A stretch of DNA of 64,000 bases from Acidobacteriota bacterium (GTDB taxonomy: Bacteria > Acidobacteriota > Terriglobia > 20CM-2-55-15): NCBI GenBank assembly GCA_022821145.1, contig JAJEEE010000076.1:1-64000 (forward strand). The letters are read 5' to 3'. Numbering within the stretch: the first letter of the stretch is position 1; every line of letters starts with the position of its first letter. Shown piece after piece: positions 1-9,243 of this stretch. The translations under genes and the position numbers were made by a program. The notes beneath the pieces were generated by a model, which worked only from the letters and a program-made list of their open reading frames with translations, was not told the DNA's origin and did not search any database.

Positions 1-1789
1 TTCCCTCCAGGGAGAACATCCACACGCTGTCGCCGCGCGGCGTCCCGGCAAAGAGATTGCCGGCGGAGTAGACGACGACGCGCTGAACCCCGTCGTGCTC
101 GAACACGCTGGCCGGAGCATTGACGCCCGCGCCGGTCTGGAACTCCCACAGCAATGCCCCGTCGCTGGAGTCCAGCGCCGTGAACCGCCCGTCGTTCCGG
201 CCCACGAAGACCAACCCCCCGGCCGTGTTCACCGAACCGCTGTAGCAGGTGTCGGCCCATCGTTGGCGCCACACGATCCGGTTCGTCGACATGTCCATGG
301 CGGCGAAGATGCCCGTCGTCGGAATGTCGATGACCGTGAAAGCGCCGCCCATTCGGGCCTCCCCGGGCTCCGGCGCGGCCGACACCGGGACCGCGGCCAT
401 CGACATGATCCGGTCCACGGCGCAGACGTACAGGATGCCGGTCTCCGGATCGTAGGACGACGGCGGCCAGTTCGCGCCCCGCGGCTTCATGATGACCGGC
501 TCGTCCCAGAACGGGGTGAAGATGCGGCCCTCGTTGACGAGCGTGAAGCCCTCGGGCGCGATGTCGATCTCCTGGGGCGCGAAGGCGTCGCCGACCGGAT
601 AGGGCTGCGTCGCCGCGGTGAACTGACGGGGCTCCTGCGGCACGGGCCGCTCCTCGATTCCGATCAGGGGTTCGCCGGTGACCCGGTCGAGGATGTACAC
701 CCAGCCGGTCTTCCCCGCCGCCGCCAATCCCCGCCGAGGGGCGCCATCGATCTCCAGGTCGAACAGCACGACGGGGTTGGCGCCGTCATAGTCCCACAAG
801 TCGTGATGCACCGTCTGGAAGTGCCACCGGTAGGCGCCCGTCGCCGCGTCCAGCGCGACGATCGAGGCCGTGAACAGGTTGTCCCCGGGACGGATCGATC
901 CGTTGAGATCGGGACTGGCGTTGGCCGTAAAGAAGTAGATCGTCCCGAGGTCGGGATCGACGGCCGGCGTCTGCCAGATCGCACCGCCACCGTACATCCA
1001 CGCGTCGTTGTCCGCGGGCCACGTTTCAGAACCGGGCTCGCCGGGCGCGGGAATCGTGTAGAACGTCCAGACCAGCGAGCCGTCGGCCGCGTCGTAGGCC
1101 TTGATCCGGCCCCGCGTCGCCCGGTCGCCGCCCGCGAATCCCTGGATCACAAGCCCGTCGTGGTAGAGCGGCGCCGCGGTGATCGAGAACCCCTCCTGCC
1201 AGCGTTCGGCCTGGACGGCCCAATCGACGTCGCCGGTCTGCTGATCCAGCGCGACGAGGCGTCCGTCCAACTGCCCGACGTACACGCGGCCGTCGCCCAG
1301 CCCCACTCCCCGGCTCAGCCAACCGCAGCAGACGCTGTTGATGGACGGATCGAGCCGCGCCTGGTACTTCCACAGGATGCGGCCGGTCTCCACGCTCAGC
1401 GCGAACACGTCGTCCGCGCCCGTGACCATGTAGACCACTCCGTCGTGGACGATCGGCTGCGCCTCGCCGGAGTAGCGGGCGCCCGCTCCGGAGGCGTCCA
1501 GGTGCGTCCGCCAGTCGGCGCGAAGCTGATCCACGTTGCCGCGATGGATCTGGGCGAGCGGCGAGTGGCGCTGGTTGAACAGGTTCCCACCGTTGGTCGG
1601 CCAACCGTCGGTCGGAAGGCGCACCAGCTCCGCTCCTGGGAACGCGGGCGCATCGATGATCACGCCCTCGGTGCTCTGTTCCGGCGCCGGGACGGCGGCC
1701 GCGGCCGCCGAGATCAGACTTAATGCTGCAACGGCTCGAAAAAGGAACCCGTGGCTGCGCTGAACAGGCGGATCAATCCGATGACGCAC
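1..1789 (-). CDS. PQQ-dependent alcohol dehydrogenase-like quinoprotein (C-terminus beyond window)
   Basis: Secreted quinoprotein of the PQQ alcohol/methanol dehydrogenase family, which oxidises alcohols in the periplasm and passes electrons to cytochrome c. About 596 residues are visible and the 3' end lies outside the window. The start is a GTG preceded by AGGGAG about 8 nt upstream and followed by a signal peptide (hydrophobic stretch about residues 15-33, Ala-rich cleavage region). The mature part reads as repeated beta-propeller blades with tryptophan-docking motifs such as VVWTFYTIP, YRWHFQTVHHDLWDYD and GWVYILD. Adjacent cysteines at residues 154-155 (SVCCGW) match the vicinal disulfide near PQQ in this family. 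Whether a C-terminal cytochrome c domain follows cannot be seen. Substrate is unknown. Confidence 0.9.
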   Translation of the reverse strand, partial: MRHRIDPPVQRSHGFLFRAVAALSLISAAAAAVPAPEQSTEGVIIDAPAFPGAELVRLPTDGWPTNGGNLFNQRHSPLAQIHRGNVDQLRADWRTHLDASGAGARYSGEAQPIVHDGVVYMVTGADDVFALSVETGRILWKYQARLDPSINSVCCGWLSRGVGLGDGRVYVGQLDGRLVALDQQTGDVDWAVQAERWQEGFSITAAPLYHDGLVIQGFAGGDRATRGRIKAYDAADGSLVWTFYTIPAPGEPGSETWPADNDAWMYGGGAIWQTPAVDPDLGTIYFFTANASPDLNGSIRPGDNLFTASIVALDAATGAYRWHFQTVHHDLWDYDGANPVVLFDLEIDGAPRRGLAAAGKTGWVYILDRVTGEPLIGIEERPVPQEPRQFTAATQPYPVGDAFAPQEIDIAPEGFTLVNEGRIFTPFWDEPVIMKPRGANWPPSSYDPETGILYVCAVDRIMSMAAVPVSAAPEPGEARMGGAFTVIDIPTTGIFAAMDMSTNRIVWRQRWADTCYSGSVNTAGGLVFVGRNDGRFTALDSSDGALLWEFQTGAGVNAPASVFEHDGVQRVVVYSAGNLFAGTPRGDSVWMFSLEG

Positions 1790-2217
1790 GATCTATACTC
1801 CCTATTGATTTGCGCATAATTGGATGACGGTCATCGACTGTCAGTCCCCGGTTTTTGTAGGTGTTTCGATGGGAAAGGCGTCACTCTAACTTCGTGAGCC
1901 TCAGGAATCGGCACAACGCGTAGGATCGCCCGCACGAACAACACACGTGTCCCGCGACCTGAGACGCACGGAGTCACCATTTGTGCCGTTCATCGTCCGC
2001 ATCTGCTCAGTTGCCCCCGTGGTTTTGGTGACACGAGCGCCTTTCCAAGTGAACTATGTGCCGGTACGGCCGACGTCGGGAATCGTCGCTGATTTGACGA
2101 TAACGTCGCCGGGATCCGACGACCGGGTACGCGCTACCGCGTCTCCGAACGTGAAGCGGATCACTGTCACGTCGAGGATAGAGTAGTATTTCCATGACCT
2201 GCGGCGCTTCGAATCGG
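1790..2217. other. intergenic region, no gene recognised
   Basis: About 430 bases between the PQQ dehydrogenase and the end of the large ATPase gene. Short open frames occur on both strands but none shows a recognisable domain or a convincing ribosome binding site. The base composition is less GC-rich than the flanking dehydrogenase gene, so the edge of the accessory island probably lies here. I found no attachment site or clear terminator. Confidence 0.5.
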
Positions 2218-5200
2218 TCAATTTGGAAGACTGTCGACGGACTTCGCTTGCTCTGCCACCATTCGCCACGACTTGCCGCACAACATCCACTTCGTGGCGG
2301 CCCGCGCGGGATTCCGTATAGGGAGCACCTGGTAGCCGCCTTCTTGCGTTTTCTCCACTACGTACAGATACCACGACTCGGTCGTCTCGAATGCCTTCCG
2401 AATCTGGGCGACGCTAAGCTCGACAACTTCGTTATTCTCCCACGGACAACCCTTTCCCTTGACCTCAATGAGCCGCACCTCTTCCGTCTCCCGGTCGATG
2501 CTTCGGATATCCCAGCCGGACTGGTGCGGATCACCGATCTCCGGCTCGCGTCCCGCCTCTTTCTCATACCGCGCAGCGATCTCTCTGTACTCTTCATCTC
2601 CGAGACCCTTGTCCTTGTCTCCCTTCGCCAAGACAGCCTCGACCGCGTCGTCTTCTTCGATGCCAGGCGAAATTTCCCCTTTGAGCGATTTCCTCAACTG
2701 GTCAGCAAGAGCGTTCTGTCTTGCCAGAGCTCTTTCTCTGACGTACGAGCCACCCGTCGAAACTGATTCCTCGTCCTCAGATTCATCCCCTTTTGCAGCC
2801 ATCGGGCCCTTTGCCATCTCAGTCCGGGACTGATCGCCGTCACCTCGTTCAGACACGTCGGACGCCGGTGTCCCCCCAAACGGAACATTTCCGTCGGCTC
2901 CCGATCTTGTAGCTTCCCCGCCAAACTTGGCCATCCCCTCCGACTTCGGCTCCGAACCAACTCCCAGGCTGCTTCTCAAGTCTTGCTTGAACCGCACCAG
3001 CGCCTCCACGTCCGGCACATGAGACCGGCAAAATTTCTCGGCGGCGAGACCGAAGTCCGTGCTCTCGATTGCCACAAACATCCCTGTAAGATCGGCCGCC
3101 AGACCGGCACGTTGCCCAAACGAAAAGTGACGCAGCAACTCCTTCGCCGCATCTGCACCGAATTGCGCGGGCCGACCGGCTACCGTCAGCGTTCCCTCGT
3201 GGAGTCGAGCATTAACGGGGACCGCTTCAATGGAAGAATTGTCGACGCTGACGCTCAACGACAGTTCGGAAGCATGAATCAACCGCACACTCGTTCCGTT
3301 GTCGGCCGCGTCTCCGCCCAGAGGCTCGCTTCCCCGCACCTTTCGGAGAAGTTCGCAAATGCATTCGAATCTCCACACCCACACATCCGAGAGACGCGAG
3401 ACCTTGTCCCCGCCCACCCACTCCATGTTTACTACTGAAGACAACAGTCGCAGGCCTATCGCTTTCGCCGTACAAAGTTGATCGATCCGACCGCGCCCCA
3501 GATGCCCGGCTGTCACGGTTCGCAACTTAACTTGCCTCGGTAAAAAACGCCGGTCTTCAATGTCGTCGAAGTAAGTATCGTCAACCTCACTCAATGCAAT
3601 CCATTCTCGCTCGGAGAAAACCGCCGCCTGCGACACTGCTTCCCGCCATCGCTTCAACAGCGATGCATCCTTCGCTGTGTCTTCCAAGCAATAGCCATAC
3701 GCCGTCGGCAGGAACTCACGACACTTGTTTGCAAGCCCCTCGGGCGACGACCGGGCACGTCGCCACACATCCACGATATAACCAAGCGCCTGCTCACCCG
3801 TTGTTGTCACCGGAAACTCGCGCGGAAACTCAGCGTCTTCCAACTCCCCGCGCAAGGTCTCTTCTATGTCGTCCAACGGAACAATCCACCCGCCAAGGGA
3901 AGCACGGAGCCCCCCTCCAACGCGCTGTACTATTCGGTTGATTGCGACACGTTCGCCGCCGGTCGTCGGCAACAAGAGGTTGTCAAGCGACTGATCGAAT
4001 AATTGTCGGTCTATGCCCTCGGTTGCGTCTTTACGGCACTCGGCGAGAAGCCCTGCCAGTTCATCCGCATCCAACTGCGAGCCGATGACTATGAGTCTGC
4101 GAACCGATGTCAATTCAGGAACCGCCGCGCCGAACCCGACTCCCTCCCGTTCTAATACGTTCACCAGTTCGGCCGACAAATCTGCGACCGGCGCGTCTTC
4201 CCGGGCCGGATCCGACTCGGGAAGTACGTCCCGCGGGCGTCGGAGCGTCTCGTCGTAGCAAGGAACCCAGGCTAGATCGGAGAGTTGTCGTGCCCAGGCG
4301 CTTGATTCCGATCCATTTCGTTCGTCAGGACTGTAATAGAAACACGTTACTTTTCGCTTCCCCTTGCCTTCAAGGATTCTAATGCTGTCTTCGAGGCATG
4401 GCGCGATCGCCGCCCGCAGTTCCTTGGGTGTGTCTGGAGCCGGGATTTCCGGAACGACGCGGAAATCCAAGAGTCTGTAACCCTGATCGTTCGCTTGTGG
4501 AATCTCTTCGACCCTCCGACCGAGAAATCTCGCCACCTTCGGAGTCTCCCATCGAGTCGCAGTGATCTCTGTTGATCGTACCTCTAACGCACCTTTCGCG
4601 CCGGCCTTTTCGAAAAACGTCCGCCAGTCGTGAGCGCCAGCGCTCTTCGGATCCTGCTGGAAATACACCCCAGCGATCGCCGGAACGTCTGTCCACAGAC
4701 GCCGACGACTTTCACCGTGATCGACATAGGGGTCTGCCAAGAGTGCTTTTCCTATCGGAACGCTAGCCACGCTGCCATGAGATTGAACGACAACGTGAAT
4801 TAACAGATCCGGCCGATTGCGATGCTTTGCCCAATGCCCGAAAGAGGCGAATGCCGACCAATTTGGATCTTTGGGTATTGTCTCAGCTTCAAAGACCTTC
4901 ACAACAAGTTCTCGAAGACTGATGCCGCGGGCGTTATGCTCGATCCACGACCATGCCTCAAAAATGAGCTCTTGCTCATGTCCTTGATTCTTTCGCTGGC
5001 GAAGGGTTGCAATCAAATCGGAGTCCAAGCGGTTCGCATTGGGAACGAATGCCTGCATCAGGCCACGCGTCTCGCTTCCCCCCGGCTCGTCATCGGTAGG
5101 GAGCGCCTCGTTAAGAAACACGGCTTCATCGACGGCGATCCACGCTCCAGTCGCAGACCGAATGCATCTAACATCAAGTTTGTTCCACCTGTCATCAGCA

Positions 5201-6762
5201 GATAATTGGCCGATTGCAGCCCAGAGTCGCACGAGCAGCTTTCGACGAAACCCTTCCTCACCCCGGATCGAAGTCCACCACTCGTCAAGTCCGCCATACC
5301 ACGCATCTTCAAGGTCGCTTGGAGACATCTCGGCCAGAACCGTTACACTGCGGAAAAACTCTAGCGCCCTCGATCCAAGGACGTCAGTCATCAGTACCGG
5401 GCGATTGAACAGAATCGCCGGTTTCAACGCCGGTTGACTCTCAAAAGCGGTCGCAAGCGGACCCGGTGGAACCAGAACGTCGGCCGGCTTCGCATAAGCC
5501 ACATTGCTCGTCGCTTTTGTCCAAACCGGGACAACGGCGGCGTCATTAATGTGGTCTCGCAACGTTGAGAGCCAACCGTCCGCGGCAATCAGCGACTCAA
5601 TGCCATCGGCTTCGGGAGACGGTCGCCGAAGAACCTTGAAGGCCGCGGTCGCCGCTGGCCGTTGAGAGTGCGCCTTAGCCGACCATTCAAGAAAGTGCGC
5701 CAGAATCTCGGCGATCTTATCGATTATATGACGTTGCCAAGGATTGTCTTCAACGGCCCGCAAGTTCTTCCGGGAGATGTTCAAAAGCCAATCGGCATTG
5801 ATGTGGAGGCCAAATGGTAACGTGTCTTCTGTTGGTAACGTAGCGTAAACGTGTCCCGTTGATGGCGGTTCGGGCATGCCATCGTTGTCCAAAGGCAGCA
5901 CACCAAGCACGCGGCGAGGTCGAGCCGCTTCGTCGTACACCTGCTCTCGGACAGCTGGGTCTGGTTGAATTCTTCGGTGTTCAAGAAAACAGGCGATCGC
6001 CTCCTTTGACGGCATGAATCGCGCGGCGAATACTCGCCAAAGCCGATTCTCATTATCCGAAAGCGCCGTGACCTCGAAGCTTCCGTCTGCGTCTTTGGTG
6101 ACGCCTAACTCCCAAATCCGACCATCGATTTCGAGGCGCTTCAGATCGGACATGGCCAAGATGGCAAGCGGTGTACGATCATCTTCAGGAAGAAGACGGG
6201 CAACGTCGGATTTGAGATCGGCTCCGTCATCCGTTCGACGCCGCATTTCGAAACGGGTCGTGTATCCGTTCTCTGGCAGTGCGATCCGCTCATCCCAGAT
6301 TGGGATCACAGCCCCGAGTAAGTCTCGTTGTTTATCTCCGAATTTTTCACCAACGACTTGCGTTGTCTCATAACGAAATCTCCAACCCCATCCGGAGACC
6401 ATAGCCTCGTAAAAACGAACAAAGACGCTCTTGAAACCGATTCCCATGAACCCCACCGAACGCGCGCCCTTCGTAGATCGGAAGATTTTCGACAGCCCCT
6501 CAACGTCGCGCTCGTTGAACTCACGACTGCCATTGTGCTGGAAGGTCAGAGCTTCGCCGGTAGCGCTAATGCGAATCGCGATAGAGCTCGCGCCTACGTC
6601 AAGCGCGTTTTGCACGAGTTCATAGAGATAAACCCAACGATGGTCGAACGTTAGCTCAATGACGCTTAACAGAGCGCGCCCATCCGGCGATCCGTAGAAT
6701 TTACGGTTTTCGTCGCCCAACTCGGAAACAAATCCTCGACGAGAGTGTTTCGTGCTATCCAT
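2218..6762 (-). CDS. sacsin-like GHKL ATPase with C-terminal DUF3883 nuclease-like domain (putative defence protein)
   Basis: A 1514-residue protein. The N-terminus carries a GHKL ATPase fold of the sacsin/Hsp90-like type: N-box ELVQNALD (residues 48-55), a G1-like FQHNG (74-78, with His where Asp is usual) and the lid glycines GFMGIGFKS (104-112). The long middle has no domain I recognise. The C-terminus, about residues 1410-1490, matches DUF3883: GWDI supplies the Asp near 1417, EVKGKG the E-x-K near 1433-1435 and VAQIRKAF a downstream Gln, the order expected of a PD-(D/E)xK-like nuclease core. In the families known, this ATPase-plus-DUF3883 design occurs among bacterial defence genes and the plant protein NO VEIN. 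Its ATG overlaps the stop of the truncated SDR frame by 8 bases. Base composition is clearly lower in GC than the flanking genes, which suggests transfer. A defence role is inference. Confidence 0.8.
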   Translation of the reverse strand: MDSTKHSRRGFVSELGDENRKFYGSPDGRALLSVIELTFDHRWVYLYELVQNALDVGASSIAIRISATGEALTFQHNGSREFNERDVEGLSKIFRSTKGARSVGFMGIGFKSVFVRFYEAMVSGWGWRFRYETTQVVGEKFGDKQRDLLGAVIPIWDERIALPENGYTTRFEMRRRTDDGADLKSDVARLLPEDDRTPLAILAMSDLKRLEIDGRIWELGVTKDADGSFEVTALSDNENRLWRVFAARFMPSKEAIACFLEHRRIQPDPAVREQVYDEAARPRRVLGVLPLDNDGMPEPPSTGHVYATLPTEDTLPFGLHINADWLLNISRKNLRAVEDNPWQRHIIDKIAEILAHFLEWSAKAHSQRPAATAAFKVLRRPSPEADGIESLIAADGWLSTLRDHINDAAVVPVWTKATSNVAYAKPADVLVPPGPLATAFESQPALKPAILFNRPVLMTDVLGSRALEFFRSVTVLAEMSPSDLEDAWYGGLDEWWTSIRGEEGFRRKLLVRLWAAIGQLSADDRWNKLDVRCIRSATGAWIAVDEAVFLNEALPTDDEPGGSETRGLMQAFVPNANRLDSDLIATLRQRKNQGHEQELIFEAWSWIEHNARGISLRELVVKVFEAETIPKDPNWSAFASFGHWAKHRNRPDLLIHVVVQSHGSVASVPIGKALLADPYVDHGESRRRLWTDVPAIAGVYFQQDPKSAGAHDWRTFFEKAGAKGALEVRSTEITATRWETPKVARFLGRRVEEIPQANDQGYRLLDFRVVPEIPAPDTPKELRAAIAPCLEDSIRILEGKGKRKVTCFYYSPDERNGSESSAWARQLSDLAWVPCYDETLRRPRDVLPESDPAREDAPVADLSAELVNVLEREGVGFGAAVPELTSVRRLIVIGSQLDADELAGLLAECRKDATEGIDRQLFDQSLDNLLLPTTGGERVAINRIVQRVGGGLRASLGGWIVPLDDIEETLRGELEDAEFPREFPVTTTGEQALGYIVDVWRRARSSPEGLANKCREFLPTAYGYCLEDTAKDASLLKRWREAVSQAAVFSEREWIALSEVDDTYFDDIEDRRFLPRQVKLRTVTAGHLGRGRIDQLCTAKAIGLRLLSSVVNMEWVGGDKVSRLSDVWVWRFECICELLRKVRGSEPLGGDAADNGTSVRLIHASELSLSVSVDNSSIEAVPVNARLHEGTLTVAGRPAQFGADAAKELLRHFSFGQRAGLAADLTGMFVAIESTDFGLAAEKFCRSHVPDVEALVRFKQDLRSSLGVGSEPKSEGMAKFGGEATRSGADGNVPFGGTPASDVSERGDGDQSRTEMAKGPMAAKGDESEDEESVSTGGSYVRERALARQNALADQLRKSLKGEISPGIEEDDAVEAVLAKGDKDKGLGDEEYREIAARYEKEAGREPEIGDPHQSGWDIRSIDRETEEVRLIEVKGKGCPWENNEVVELSVAQIRKAFETTESWYLYVVEKTQEGGYQVLPIRNPARAATKWMLCGKSWRMVAEQAKSVDSLPN

Positions 6763-7231
6763 CGGCCATCCCCTGCATCAAATCGTGCCGCGCGGCCACC
6801 GCGGCCCAATGGGCCACGCTGGGCGAGTACCACAACCCGCCGAACCGTGCGATGATAACCATCACCTTGGGGTTGTTCGAGCGCCGGAGCGGGAGCAGGA
6901 ACGCGTGCGTGACGTGGAGCGGCCAGAGGTCGTTTTTGTCCAGCACGCCAGTTTTGTCGTCCACGCCGGCCGCGCGCGCCCGGTCCGCGGGTCGGCCCGA
7001 GGTGCCGGCGTCGTCGACAAGAACGTCAACGGGCCCCTCGACGCCGTCCCGAGCGAGTTCGATGGCGTCCGCGTCGCGCACGTCGAACCGGACGGTCTGC
7101 AGGCGTTCGTGGCGTATCGGCGGGTCACCGCCGCGCACGGAGCCGATCACCTCGTCGCCGCGCTCCAGGAGCCGCCGCGTCAGGGGGAGGCCGATGCCGC
7201 GCCCGCATCCGGTGATCAGATAGGTCGCCAT
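6755..7231 (-). pseudogene. truncated short-chain dehydrogenase/reductase
   Basis: The N-terminal half of an SDR: an NAD(P)-binding start with TGCGRGIG near residue 7 and an NNAG-like site changed to VDDAG. The frame ends after about 158 residues, whereas SDRs usually have 230-280. The expected Tyr-x-x-x-Lys catalytic pair is not recognisable: the segment after GGLWYSPS reads AHWAAVAARHD, without the lysine. The stop lies inside the start region of the large ATPase gene. I read this as a gene broken when the island entered or rearranged. A short functional SDR-like protein is less likely. Confidence 0.6.
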
Positions 7232-7622
7232 CACGTGAGAGTAGCAGATAGGTGATGTTCTCTGCCCGCGCCGCGCGCGACGCCGATACAGATCCAAGCT
7301 CAACCGTATCGTGTGACGGCCCATGGTTGACGGAAGGCATGCGGTTCGTGGCAGTGTCACGGAGGCTTGGTGCGCCTGGAACGTGGCCATCCGGTTACGT
7401 GGACCTGAGCAGGCGGCCATTACCGGTGGTCGCACCGGTCGTGCTCAGCACGGTGACCCGGTGCTCCGTGAACGCCATTCGGCCGTCGCTCCGTCTGCGA
7501 ACGATCACGATCGGCTCAAGCGATCGAAAACTCCGTCGGACGGGTTTCTGCGAAAATCATCGCTGGCGGGTGTCCGGCCAAATATCGAGCGCGACCCAAC
7601 GCTGCCGCGCGAGGATCACAGC
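7232..7622. other. intergenic stretch inside the defence island, no intact gene
   Basis: About 390 bases between the truncated SDR and the PIN-like fragment. Open frames exist on both strands but show no domain, no ribosome binding site and no coherent composition. It is best explained as decayed sequence. Confidence 0.4.
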
Positions 7623-7703
7623 GTGGTTCGGGAACGGATTCTGCCCATCGATACGGACGTTGTCGACGGTTGGGGCCGGCTGATGGCCCGCGAATACAAG
7701 GTG
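7623..7703 (+). pseudogene. possible fragment of a PIN-domain (VapC-like) toxin
   Basis: One frame here reads RILPIDTDVVDGWGRLMA, which resembles the segment near the C-terminus of VapC/FitB toxins, where a conserved Asp sits before a Trp-Gly-Arg-Leu helix. The N-terminal acidic residues of the PIN active site are not seen upstream in this or neighbouring frames, and no antitoxin gene is present. It is probably a remnant of a toxin-antitoxin locus. The evidence is one short motif, so chance similarity remains possible. Confidence 0.3.
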
Positions 7704-7770
7704 GACCTGTTCTATCCCCACCATCGGCTACTCTGGATGAAAGTCAACTTGAAGCCTTCGATCGATTTGA

Positions 7771-9243
7771 ATGAATCCGCTGTCTGACCAATCAAAGAAA
7801 GTAACCGGCAGCTACTACACTCCGCCCGCCGTCGCGGCGTCCCTGGTCCGCTGGGCCGTCCGCCATCCGAACGAGAGGATGCTCGACCCTGCGTGTGGTG
7901 ATGGGCAGTTCCTCGCCCTCCACAGAAAGAGCGCCGGCGTCGAGCGGCAACCCAGTGCGGCCAAGAGCGCGATTCGGCGTGCGCCATGGGCCATGATCCA
8001 CGAAGGCGAGTTCTTCTCGTGGGCATCGCAGACGGAAGAACGCTTCGACTGTGCCGCCGGCAATCCTCCGTTCATCAGATATCAGCACTTTACGGGCCGA
8101 GTCCGACGGGATGCGCTAGCTCTATGTAACACGCTCGGAGCATCGTTTTCGTCCCTGACCTCTTCCTGGGCTCCCTTTCTTGTGGCTTCCGCGTCGCTGC
8201 TTCACAAGGGAGGTCGGATGGCCTTCGTCGTCCCCGCGGAAATCGGACATGCGCCGTATGCAAAGCCGTTGCTTGAATTCCTGGCGAATCACTTCGGACG
8301 AATCTCTGTGGTAGCCGTGCGGCGGAAGCTATTCGCCGATTTGAGCGAGGACTGTTGGCTGCTCTATGCCGAAGATCACGGATCCAAAGCTCAAGGCTTC
8401 AATCTGATCTCGATCGAATCGTTCGCCCCGACTGCGCAACCACCACGTGGCGGAGCGTTCATCTCCTTGGCGGAGTGGCGTACATGGAACGGCCGCCTCC
8501 GTCCGTTCCTCACCCCCTCCACCGTGCGGTCGATCTATTCCGACCTCGGCCAGGGTGGCGCTGAAGCTGTGCGACTCGGTGATATCGCGAAGGTCGGCAT
8601 CGGCTACGTGACCGGCGCGAACACGTTTTTCCACCTCAGGCCATCTCGGGCGCACAGCCTTGGAATCCCGCGCGCGTTCCTTCAACCAACAGTTCGGGCT
8701 GGCAAGGATCTTCCGAAAAACGCGGTCAACCACGCGACATTGCAACGCTGGTATCGGCAGGATGAGCCCATTCTCCTGCTTCGGATTCCGAAAGGAGGAA
8801 ACCTGACTCCCGCGGTCCGTGGATATTTGGACAGCGCAGCCGGTCAATCAGCCCGCGACACATACAAATGTCGGACTCGCGACCCATGGTACGTCGTGCC
8901 GCACGTTTCGATTCCCCACGCCTTCCTGGCGTACATGAGCGGGCAGGCAGTCGGGTTGGCCGCCAATCACGCGAAGTGCGCCTGCACCAATAGCGTTCAC
9001 GCGATTCATTTGACCGGCGAAATGCCCATGTCCGTCCTGAAGAAGCGTTGGGCCAGCCCTTTGACGCGTTTGAGTTGTGAATTCGAGGGACATCCTCTCG
9101 GGGGCGGTATGCTGAAGCTGGAACCGACGGAGGCCAAACGCGTAGTCTTGTCTGACCGATTCCTCTCTCGCGCCGACGCCGAGATCGTGCGGGCGGGGAT
9201 CGATCGGTTGCGGAGTTGGAGGCACTGTGAGTCCGACGCCTGA
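7771..9243 (+). CDS. Eco57I/TaqI-type N6-adenine DNA methyltransferase
   Basis: A 490-residue gamma-class adenine DNA methyltransferase that transfers a methyl group from S-adenosylmethionine to the N6 of adenine. Motif X is GSYYTP (residues 13-18), motif I is DPACGDGQF (39-47) and the catalytic motif IV is NPPFIRY (98-104). The C-terminal half, about 250-490, should be the target-recognition region and has no recognisable second domain. Its last codons overlap the next gene, which starts 17 bases before this stop, so the two are one transcription unit and form a probable restriction-modification pair. The recognition sequence cannot be predicted from the sequence alone. Confidence 0.88.
   Translation: MNPLSDQSKKVTGSYYTPPAVAASLVRWAVRHPNERMLDPACGDGQFLALHRKSAGVERQPSAAKSAIRRAPWAMIHEGEFFSWASQTEERFDCAAGNPPFIRYQHFTGRVRRDALALCNTLGASFSSLTSSWAPFLVASASLLHKGGRMAFVVPAEIGHAPYAKPLLEFLANHFGRISVVAVRRKLFADLSEDCWLLYAEDHGSKAQGFNLISIESFAPTAQPPRGGAFISLAEWRTWNGRLRPFLTPSTVRSIYSDLGQGGAEAVRLGDIAKVGIGYVTGANTFFHLRPSRAHSLGIPRAFLQPTVRAGKDLPKNAVNHATLQRWYRQDEPILLLRIPKGGNLTPAVRGYLDSAAGQSARDTYKCRTRDPWYVVPHVSIPHAFLAYMSGQAVGLAANHAKCACTNSVHAIHLTGEMPMSVLKKRWASPLTRLSCEFEGHPLGGGMLKLEPTEAKRVVLSDRFLSRADAEIVRAGIDRLRSWRHCESDA

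Noticed and set aside
95-1723. Open frame of 542 codons on the plus strand.
   Set aside because: It is antisense to the PQQ dehydrogenase, whose frame shows a signal peptide and propeller motifs.
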